Assembly: GCA_036398215.1 (NCBI GenBank)
Contig: DASWHK010000008.1
Coordinates: forward strand, 1-53,900
Source: DASWHK01 sp036398215
Lineage (GTDB): Bacteria > Acidobacteriota > UBA890
Direction of reading: 5' to 3'
Length of the DNA: 53,900 nt
Made by a program: the position numbers and the translations under genes. Each line of letters begins with the position of its first letter. Position 1 is the first letter of the stretch. Positions 10,264-16,378 of the stretch are shown piece after piece. The notes beneath the pieces were generated by a model. It made no database searches, had not been told where the DNA came from, and worked only from the letters and a program-made list of their open reading frames with translations.

Positions 10264-11013
10264 ATGACCAGCCCCCGCGCCGCCATCCGATCGATCGCCG
10301 CAGCCGCCATCGCGATGATGGCCTGGCCGATCGTCGGCACGGCGGTCGCCGCGCCCCAGAACGGCACCGACGGCACCGCCGGCACCATCATCGTCTACTT
10401 CATCGACCACCAGTTGCTGCCCGAGAGCGAGGTGGAGACGCTGCGCGACGAGGTCGCCGGGATCTTCGCGGTCGCCGGACTCGCCGTCGAGTGGACGCGG
10501 ACCGAATCGCCCCGCCGGCGGCTGGAGCACAACGAGCTGCGGCTGATCATCCTGCCCTCCGACGGCACCAGGTGGTTTCACGGGCCTTCCAACGTGATCG
10601 GGATCGCGCCCCACGACGATACCGGCACGGGGCGCAACTGCTTTGTCTTCTACCGGCAGGCGATCTGGTTCCGCCAGCAGGCCGTCTTCCGCTGCCGCGA
10701 GGCGATTCAGGCCCGCGCCGCAGCCGATCTCCGCGGCGTCGAGGTCGACCCGTTCATCGACTCGATGGCGCCGGAAGACTGCGGCGAGCGGCTGGCCTCG
10801 TTGACGGCGTTGATCGTCGCCCGGGCCGCCGCCCACGAGATGGTCCACATCCTGCTGAACAAGCTCGACCACAGCCCCGACGGGCTGATGCGCAGCTCGT
10901 TCGACCTCGCCGACTGGTTCGACGCCGACCGCGAGCGCTTCCAGCTCGGCGACGACGAGATCCAGCAGCTCGTCGAGCTGCTGGCGGGCTCGTCCCAGGA
11001 ACCGGGACGCTAG
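10264..11013 (+). CDS. Secreted HExxH-motif protein, putative zinc metalloprotease
   Basis: A 249-residue protein with a signal peptide (helix about 9-28, AxA-like end at VAA). The C-terminal half carries HEMVH at 191-195 and a further histidine at 203 in LDHSPDGLMR. This matches the 'HE.GH.LLG...HS..GIM' pattern of a group of acidobacterial exported proteins; H191, H195 and H203 could bind zinc with E192 catalytic. The spacing (HExxHx7H) is near but not equal to metzincins. Four cysteines fall as possible disulfide partners. Substrate unknown. The stop TAG lies inside a copy of the dispersed CTAGCAGGCC motif. Confidence 0.75.
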   Translation: MTSPRAAIRSIAAAAIAMMAWPIVGTAVAAPQNGTDGTAGTIIVYFIDHQLLPESEVETLRDEVAGIFAVAGLAVEWTRTESPRRRLEHNELRLIILPSDGTRWFHGPSNVIGIAPHDDTGTGRNCFVFYRQAIWFRQQAVFRCREAIQARAAADLRGVEVDPFIDSMAPEDCGERLASLTALIVARAAAHEMVHILLNKLDHSPDGLMRSSFDLADWFDADRERFQLGDDEIQQLVELLAGSSQEPGR

Positions 11014-11102
11014 CAGGCCGTTTCCTCGCGTGTCTCGCTCCACTGCAAGCGCCGGAGCGCGGCGCGCCGGGGCTTCGGGAGAGCGCCCCGATGGCCTTAC
11101 CT

Positions 11103-11110
11103 GCTATGCT
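11103..11110 (+). promoter_or_regulatory. Extended -10 promoter upstream of the Ig-like protein
   Basis: TGCTATGCT ends at 11110, with -10 TATGCT at 11105-11110. AGGAGG (11121-11126) and ATG 11132 follow at normal spacing, giving a 5' leader of about 15 nt. Confidence 0.45.
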
Positions 11111-11131
11111 GGAAAAGGGCAGGAGGAAGCC

Positions 11132-11533
11132 ATGAGATACCTATCCGAGCGCAAGGCAATGCTGTTGGGCGGAATCACCGCGTTGGGCGCCGTTGCGGCG
11201 CTCGTCGCGCTGGCGTTGGCGCAAGCGCCGGAACCGGCTCTGCACATCGTGAGCCCCGCGGACGGCGGCGCGGTGAGCGGCGGCAACGTCGTGGTACGCA
11301 TGCAGGTCGCGGGGGTCGAGCTGACCCCACGCAGGACCGGCAACGCCGCCTATGTCTTGCTGCGGCTCGACGAGCTGCCGCCGGTGAAGGGCTACTCCGA
11401 TACCTTCACGTTCCAGGACGTAGCCGCCGGTAGCCATCTCGTCCGCGTCGAGCTACGGCGCGCCGACGGTTCGGCCTTCAATCCGCCGGTGCGTAGCCAG
11501 GTCCGCTTCACGGTGCAGTCCGAACGATCGTAG
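11132..11533 (+). CDS. Exported Ig-like beta-sandwich protein of unknown function
   Basis: A 133-residue protein with a hydrophobic N-terminus (about 8-30) and a single predicted beta-sandwich. The opening HIVSPADGGAVSGGNVVVRM and the later 'G.H.VRVEL' strand are typical of small bacterial Ig-like domains. ATG 11132 was chosen for its strong AGGAGG; the longer frame from 11030 would run through the promoter region. There is no lipobox. The methyltransferase-like gene follows after 11 nt. Confidence 0.75.
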   Translation: MRYLSERKAMLLGGITALGAVAALVALALAQAPEPALHIVSPADGGAVSGGNVVVRMQVAGVELTPRRTGNAAYVLLRLDELPPVKGYSDTFTFQDVAAGSHLVRVELRRADGSAFNPPVRSQVRFTVQSERS

Positions 11534-11544
11534 GCCGCCGTCGA

Positions 11545-12273
11545 ATGCAGCGCGAAGTCGACACCGACGAGGTTCCCGCGCCCACTCCGAGCGGCCCGTC
11601 TCGCGACCTGCGAACGCGGGACTTCGCCACCCCCGACGTCGAGCCGGCAACCGTCTTCGGCGGCAACGAGGATGAGACCGATCCCCTCCCCAACCGGCGC
11701 TACACGTCGATCCTCTTCTGGCGCATGGTGCGCGGGCTCGACTCGCAACGGCCACCGGCGCGGATCCTCGACCTCGGACCGACAAGCCACGCCAACATGA
11801 GCTTCTGGGCCGAGCGGGGCTTCAAGGTCACCTGCTACGACCTCGAGAAGCACGAGCTCGAGGAGCTGGAGCGTGAGCCGATCTCCAACCTGACGCTCGC
11901 CGCCGACCGCATCAACCAGCGCCGCCTTCCCTTCGACGACGGCGCTTTCTCGGCGATTTGCGCCTGGAACAGCTTCGCCCGCCTGCCGTTCATGGCGGCG
12001 CGCCGCTACATCCGCGAGTGCAACCGCGTCCTGCGGCCGCAGGGCATCCTGCACGCCATCTTCCTCGACGCCGAAGGCCGCCTCGACACTCGGCGCCAGT
12101 ACCGGATCGCCGACAAGCAGCAGCTCGACGTGGTCTCGGGGGCTTCGCGCCGCGGCATCAAGGCGAGCAGCGTCGAGGCCGAGCTGGCCTTCCTGTTCTC
12201 GAGCTTCGACGCCTGCGAGACCAAGGCGGCGCCCTGCCAAACGCGCGAGCTGCTGGCGCAACGCCGGCGCTAA
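11545..12273 (+). CDS. Class I SAM-dependent methyltransferase-like protein
   Basis: A 242-residue soluble protein. Motif I is RILDLGPTSHAN near residue 75, followed by an acidic residue at the end of strand 2 (VTCYDLEKHE). A later RLPFDDGAFSAICAW is the usual motif IV region, and RECNRVLRPQGIL is the motif after it. This fits a Rossmann methyltransferase that binds S-adenosylmethionine, but motif I lacks the full GxGxG, so the activity may be altered or lost. The first ~55 residues are low in structure. No clear ribosome site precedes ATG 11545. The TAA stop starts a large hairpin. Confidence 0.7.
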   Translation: MQREVDTDEVPAPTPSGPSRDLRTRDFATPDVEPATVFGGNEDETDPLPNRRYTSILFWRMVRGLDSQRPPARILDLGPTSHANMSFWAERGFKVTCYDLEKHELEELEREPISNLTLAADRINQRRLPFDDGAFSAICAWNSFARLPFMAARRYIRECNRVLRPQGILHAIFLDAEGRLDTRRQYRIADKQQLDVVSGASRRGIKASSVEAELAFLFSSFDACETKAAPCQTRELLAQRRR

Positions 12274-12379
12274 GAATGACTTCAGCCCACCAGAATCCGC
12301 GCCCGGATTTGGGTCAGATGCGTGTGAAGATCGGCCCAAGATGGCCCGAAGAGGGATGCGAAAATGGGAAGTTATTCTT
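12272..12379. repeat. Imperfect ~108-nt hairpin element after the methyltransferase gene
   Basis: AAGAATGACTTC (12272-12283) pairs with GAAGTTATTCTT (12368-12379) with one mismatch, and smaller complementary blocks lie inside (TGGG...CCCA around GAT/ATC). It sits between convergent genes and overlaps the TAA stop. No T-tract is present. It may be a structured transcript end or a miniature repeat element. Confidence 0.55.
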
Positions 12380-12389
12380 GCGCGAGCCC

Positions 12390-13154
12390 TCAGGCGGAGC
12401 GCACCAGCTCCCGCTCGCGCGTTCCGGAGGCGGCTTCGGCCAGCGACGCGAGGTCGCCGGGCGGCTCCTCGAGCTCCGCGTACAGCTCGATCGCCCGCGG
12501 GTTGAGCAGGTGAATGCGGCGGCCGACGATGTCGATATGGCCGGCGCGGCGAAGGCCGTTGAGCAGGGTGCTGGTGGTCTCGCGCGTGGTGCCGATCCAA
12601 TCGGCGATCTCGGCCTGGGTGAAGCGCGCGTTGATCACGGTGACGCCGTCCACCGCCACACCGAGCCCGCGACCGAGCTCCAGAAGCCCGTCGGCGAGGC
12701 GCTGGTGGACCCGCTTGGTGGCCAGCCCGGCGGCTTTCTCCTCGCGGCTTTCGAGACGCCAGGAAAGGTAGCGGGCGAGCGCCATGATGACCGCCGGGCG
12801 CGAGGCCAGGAAGCGCAACGACGCATCCAGCGGAATCACCGCCGTCAGCACGTCCTCGAGGGCATGGGCGTCGTCGCCATGGCTGGACTGGCCGACCACG
12901 GCGCGGCCGCCGACGACCTGGCCGGGGCCCCGAAAGTCGACGACCATCGTCCTGCCCGCCGGCGTGACGCGGCTGAGCTTGATCGCCCCGTCGAAGACCA
13001 CGTAGAGCGCCTCGATCTCGTCTCCCTGGCGGAAGAGGCACTCACCGCGGTCGAACCAGCGCATCGAGGCGAGCTCGGCGATGGCGTTGACCTCGGCGGC
13101 GGGTAGCTCGGCGAACAACGACGAGCGGCGCAAAAGCTTCGGATTGACGCCCAT
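12390..13154 (-). CDS. Crp/Fnr-family transcriptional regulator
   Basis: A 254-residue regulator. A cyclic-nucleotide-binding-type beta roll spans about 10-125 and includes LFRQGDEIEALYVVFDGAIKL. A dimer helix follows, then a winged helix at about 165-225 with FTQAEIADWIGTTRETTS as recognition region. Only one cysteine (C44 region, GECLF) is present in the sensor part, so an FNR-type iron-sulfur cluster is ruled out; a cyclic nucleotide or another small ligand is possible. ATG 13154 was chosen because AGGGGGAG precedes it. The longer frame to 13253 is translated from repeat sequence (ending DPSHFHLGL) and is not trusted. Confidence 0.9.
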   Translation of the reverse strand: MGVNPKLLRRSSLFAELPAAEVNAIAELASMRWFDRGECLFRQGDEIEALYVVFDGAIKLSRVTPAGRTMVVDFRGPGQVVGGRAVVGQSSHGDDAHALEDVLTAVIPLDASLRFLASRPAVIMALARYLSWRLESREEKAAGLATKRVHQRLADGLLELGRGLGVAVDGVTVINARFTQAEIADWIGTTRETTSTLLNGLRRAGHIDIVGRRIHLLNPRAIELYAELEEPPGDLASLAEAASGTRERELVRSA

Positions 13155-13162
13155 GGCTCCCC

Positions 13163-13438
13163 CTAGCAGGCCGAGGTGGAAGTGTGATGGGTCTGGCGCG
13201 TGGACCTTGCGGGTGAGGGCAAGGAGAGCCGACGTAGGCGATGCCGGAGCCATCGTCGAGGAGGCTCGACGCGGCCATCGCCCGCAAGCCCCACGCGCCC
13301 GAAGGGTTGCGGCGAGAAAAGGCCATCTGCTGCGTTGCCGCTCCTCGACGATGTGTTCAACATCGCCGTCGTCGCGGCGCCTTGCATCTGGCCTTTTCTC
13401 GTCGCAACCAGACCCATCACACTTCCACCTCGGCCTGC
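13163..13438. repeat. Nested palindromic element with 31-bp perfect inverted repeats
   Basis: The 31 bases at 13166-13196 recur exactly as reverse complement at 13408-13438. Inside, 13305-13325 and 13389-13409 form a second 21-bp inverted repeat (one mismatch), closing a ~105-nt hairpin with its own CGATGT/ACATCG tip. The left edge carries CTAGCAGGCCG. No transposase is encoded. The last codons of the TetR gene (QAEVEV and stop) lie in the right arm. Confidence 0.85.
13187..13272. repeat. 86-bp dispersed repeat, copy 1
   Basis: It matches 43519-43604 in the same orientation with three differences that I can count. It contains CCTTGC/GCAAGG and CGATG/CATCG stems. It overlaps the left arm of the palindromic element and ends upstream of the Crp-family gene. 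Confidence 0.88.
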
Positions 13439-14034
13439 AATGCCGTGGTCTCGACGAGCTGCCGGCGCAGCTCGACCTTCATTTTCTCGACCGCCCGCTC
13501 GAGCACGGCGCCGTCGCGCGCCACCTTCGTGAACAGCAGCGCGCCCTCGAGAGTGGCGAGCAGATAGTCGGCCTGCTCACCGGCGTCGCCGGGAGCCATG
13601 CCGGCTTGCCTCAGAAAGCCGCCCAAGAACGCCCGCAGGCCGTTGAACGAGGCCTCGATCCGCTCGCGAAAGGCCTCGGACAGGTCGGCCATCTCGAGCG
13701 CCATCCGCCCCAGGAGGCAGCCCCGGTAGTCGTTGTCACGCTGGATCTCGACGATGGCGTCGAGCACGGTGGCGACCGCCTCGAGGCCCGCCGCCCCGGG
13801 CGGAATCTTCGCTTGAACCTGCGCCGCGAGCCGGCCCGCCCAGGCGTCGATGACCGCCAGGCCGAGCGCTTCCTTGGAGCCGAAATGGTGGTAGAAGCTG
13901 CCCTTGCAGACATTCGACTCGCGGATGATCTCGTCGACGCTGGTGCTCGCGTAGCCCTGCTGCCACATCAGCGCGGCGGCGGCGGCGACGATCTCGTCGG
14001 CGGTCGTCATGATGGCGGCGGCGGCGCGAGCCAT
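13417..14034 (-). CDS. TetR/AcrR-family transcriptional regulator
   Basis: A 205-residue repressor-type protein. The N-terminal helix-turn-helix is at about 27-55 (TSVDEIIRESNVCKGSFYHHF), in which FYHHFGSKEAL is the family signature. The remaining ~145 residues form the helical ligand domain. ATG 14034 has AGGAG at good spacing; ATG 14010 is a weaker alternative. A 20-bp near-palindrome 95 nt upstream looks like its operator, so it is probably autoregulated and may also control the divergent nucleotidyltransferase gene. The operator resembles NemR-type sites, hinting at electrophile sensing; this is only a hint. The C-terminus is encoded by the palindromic repeat. Confidence 0.92.
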   Translation of the reverse strand: MARAAAAIMTTADEIVAAAAALMWQQGYASTSVDEIIRESNVCKGSFYHHFGSKEALGLAVIDAWAGRLAAQVQAKIPPGAAGLEAVATVLDAIVEIQRDNDYRGCLLGRMALEMADLSEAFRERIEASFNGLRAFLGGFLRQAGMAPGDAGEQADYLLATLEGALLFTKVARDGAVLERAVEKMKVELRRQLVETTALQAEVEV

Positions 14035-14128
14035 CGGCAGCTCCTCGGAGAGTGTGAGCGGGGTGCTCGAGCGCCGGAGCGGCTTCGAGCATTCCCCGGC
14101 AGTGGTCTCGGCCGGCCTCCTTCGCTAG

Positions 14129-14148
14129 TAGACCGACCAGTCAGTCTA
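14129..14148. promoter_or_regulatory. TetR-type operator palindrome
   Basis: TAGACCGAC, CA, GTCAGTCTA: two 9-bp half-sites with one mismatch around a 2-bp centre. The form is that of TetR/NemR-like operators. It lies between tetR (starting 14034, minus) and the gene at 14226 (plus). Confidence 0.75.
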
Positions 14149-14209
14149 ATCCCAGTACGTATACGCCGCTTCGCTTCCGCAGTCAAGGCCCGGCGCCGGC
14201 CCCCCAGTC

Positions 14210-14215
14210 TATAAT
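14210..14215 (+). promoter_or_regulatory. Consensus -10 (TATAAT) placed for a near-leaderless transcript
   Basis: A perfect TATAAT ends 10 nt before ATG 14226, and no Shine-Dalgarno sequence fits between. A transcript starting 6-8 nt after the -10 would have a leader of only 2-4 nt. No clear -35 is seen. Confidence 0.5.
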
Positions 14216-14225
14216 CCGCGCCACC

Positions 14226-15254
14226 ATGGCCCTACCGCTGCCCTTCGGCCCCGAGCTCAAGGTCCTCGTCCTGGCCGGCGCCAACCAGGTGCCGGCCGGC
14301 GATCTCGACGAGGCCTCCCACCGGGTCGGCGCCGAGACCCCCCTCGAGGCCAAATCGTTCCTGCACCTGCGCGGCCGCCTGGTCATCGAGTACGTCCTGG
14401 AGTGGATCGCCGGCGCCGGCCTGCGGCGAGTCTGGGTGCTGGCGCCCCCCCAGTGCCTGGCCGCGATCCCGGCGACCCACGACTTCGTGCCGCTCGCCCA
14501 ACGCCAGGGCGCGTCCCTGGCCCAGAACCTGCGCGCCGCCAAGGAAGCCATCCCGCTGCAGCCCGGCGAGCCCGCCCTGGTGGTCTTCGGAGACCATCCG
14601 CTCACCACGGTCAGGGCGCTGGAGGATTTCCTCGCCTTCTGTGGCCCGCGCCTCGAGCAAGCCGATCTCTTCCACGGCCTGGCGCTGCGAGAGGCCTACG
14701 CCGCGTACGCGCCCTACTTCCGGCGCACCTCGATGCTGATGCGCGAGTTCCAGGGGCGGGCCACCGGCCTCAACCTCATGGTGCCGGACCGGATCCACGG
14801 CATCCCGGCCGCCGACCACGTCTACTCGGTTCGCAAGCTGGAGCGCTTCGGCCGCTTCGTCAGTCTCGTGGGACGTGCCCTCTTCTTGCTCGGCGCCAGC
14901 GCCCCGGGCGCGATCCTGGACTCGGCGCGCCTCTATGCCGCCAAGGAATGCGAAAAGCTGGCGCGCCGCTCGGGGCGGCGCCGGATCATCGGCGAGCGCG
15001 GCATGCGCTGGCTCCAGCCGCAGGTGAGCATCACCCGGGTGGAGCGCTACGCCGCCAAGCTGTTCGGCACCGAGCGCGGCGTGAGGGTGGTGCCGCTGGC
15101 GCACGGCGGCACTGCGATCGACGTCGATTTCGCCGAGGAGCTGGCGGTGCTCGACGAGAACTGGGAGGCGCTCACCGCAATCGCCAGGCGCCAGGACGAC
15201 GCCAGCCGCGCCACGGCCTCCTACCGGGAGGGAACGACCAGCTCGTCCTTGTAG
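14226..15254 (+). CDS. MobA-like nucleotidyltransferase domain protein
   Basis: A 342-residue soluble protein. The N-terminal ~200 residues look like a GT-A nucleotidyltransferase: LKVLVLAGANQVPAG at the start (equivalent to the LAGG loop), KSFLHLRGRLVIEYVLE after it, and VVFGDHPLTT with the GDxP metal-site motif. The second glycine of the usual LAGGxGxR loop and the arginine are not conserved, so substrate choice or activity may differ. The C-terminal ~140 residues are not recognised. Its 3' end overlaps the convergent GWxTD gene by 34 bp. It may be regulated by the TetR operator upstream. Confidence 0.7.
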   Translation: MALPLPFGPELKVLVLAGANQVPAGDLDEASHRVGAETPLEAKSFLHLRGRLVIEYVLEWIAGAGLRRVWVLAPPQCLAAIPATHDFVPLAQRQGASLAQNLRAAKEAIPLQPGEPALVVFGDHPLTTVRALEDFLAFCGPRLEQADLFHGLALREAYAAYAPYFRRTSMLMREFQGRATGLNLMVPDRIHGIPAADHVYSVRKLERFGRFVSLVGRALFLLGASAPGAILDSARLYAAKECEKLARRSGRRRIIGERGMRWLQPQVSITRVERYAAKLFGTERGVRVVPLAHGGTAIDVDFAEELAVLDENWEALTAIARRQDDASRATASYREGTTSSSL

Positions 15255-16378
15255 ACCGACCGGTAGCCGAGCAGGTGATCGTCCAGCGACAGCGTCAGCT
15301 GGTACGTGCCCGGCGGCGCCGACAGCGTCAGCGTCTCCTCGATGAGCGCGTCGCCGCGCGCCTGCAGCTCGGCGGCCGGCACCACGAAGTTCAGGTGCTT
15401 GCTGGTCTCGTCCACCGGCTCGCCGTCGGGCCCGAAGAGCACCGCGTAGACGACCATCTCGGTCTCGAAGTCCTGCTCTACGGCGTGGAAGATCAGCGAC
15501 TCCATCCGCCAGGTGAGCTTCAGGTCGATCGTCACGTTGTCGCCGCTGCGGCCGCCGAACTGGGCGGCCCAGGCGAACGGGATGTCGGCATCCGGGAAGA
15601 CGACGTCGGCCCGCACCGAATTGATGACGTCGATGTAGTTGACCGTCTGGGCCAGCGAACCTCTGATCATCGCCTCCGTCGTGCGTGCGAAGTCGTTGGG
15701 GATCTCGGCCAGCATGTTGAAGCGCTCGAGGTCCCGCTGCGCCGCGGTCACGCCCGCGGGCTCGTTGAAGTTCGAAGGCGGCGCCAGCCGCCAGCGCCCG
15801 CGCTGGAACACGAACATCAGCATCTCGCTGGTGGGCCATTCGGGAAGGCGCTCGTCATAGCTCCACAGGATCACCGGCCGCTGCGAGACGGACGCCGGGA
15901 AACCGAGCTGCCGCTCGGTGCGTGCCGGCGGGCCCAGCACCAGCACGACGCGCCCGAAGACCGTCTTCCAGCCCGGCCCCCCGTCGCTGAACTCCTCGTT
16001 GGCGTACTCGACCCGGCGGACGAACTCGTCGACGAACTCGTTGTCCGGGCCCCGATACGTCGGGTCGCGGCGCTCCCAGAACAAGCGGATGAACTGCAAT
16101 CTCTGGGTGGTGTTCTCGAGGCGGGCGTAGATCTCCTTTTCCTCGTCGGTGGCAATGTACTGGACCGGCCCTTCGAGCCAGCGCGCGGTCCAGGCGCTGA
16201 GCGACTCGCCCTCCTCCGGGCCCAGGAAGGAGGTCCGCTGCGGGGCGACGCCGTCGTTTCCGGCCACCGACCGGGCGCCGGCATCTGCCGGCGCCGGCAG
16301 CGCGGCGGCGATCAGAACAGCCACGCACGCGGCGACGGTCCATCCAATATCGATTCGAACCTCTGCCATCTTGCTCAT
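15221..16378 (-). CDS. GWxTD-domain exported protein
   Basis: A 385-residue protein with a signal peptide (helix about 11-30, ending PADAGA). The region about 65-215 matches GWxTD-domain proteins: WLEGPVQYIATDEEKEIY, then FWERRDPT, and GWKTVFGRVVLVLGPP, where the namesake GWxTD reads GWKTV. The C-terminal half is a beta-rich domain ending in a strand repeat (GTYQLTLSLDD). GWxTD proteins are common in Acidobacteriota and Bacteroidota, and their function is not settled. The ATG overlaps the stop of the SpoIIE phosphatase gene (ATGA, 16375-16378), so the two are co-translated. Confidence 0.88.
   Translation of the reverse strand: MSKMAEVRIDIGWTVAACVAVLIAAALPAPADAGARSVAGNDGVAPQRTSFLGPEEGESLSAWTARWLEGPVQYIATDEEKEIYARLENTTQRLQFIRLFWERRDPTYRGPDNEFVDEFVRRVEYANEEFSDGGPGWKTVFGRVVLVLGPPARTERQLGFPASVSQRPVILWSYDERLPEWPTSEMLMFVFQRGRWRLAPPSNFNEPAGVTAAQRDLERFNMLAEIPNDFARTTEAMIRGSLAQTVNYIDVINSVRADVVFPDADIPFAWAAQFGGRSGDNVTIDLKLTWRMESLIFHAVEQDFETEMVVYAVLFGPDGEPVDETSKHLNFVVPAAELQARGDALIEETLTLSAPPGTYQLTLSLDDHLLGYRSVYKDELVVPSR

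Noticed and set aside
12390..13154. An FNR-type oxygen sensor.
   Set aside because: The N-terminal cysteine cluster is absent; only one cysteine is present.
13155..13253. A longer Crp-family protein starting at 13253.
   Set aside because: The added residues come from the dispersed repeat, and a strong ribosome site precedes ATG 13154.
13163..13438. An insertion sequence.
   Set aside because: The 31-bp terminal repeats would fit, but the interior is only ~210 bp and encodes no transposase. It is recorded as a palindromic repeat instead.
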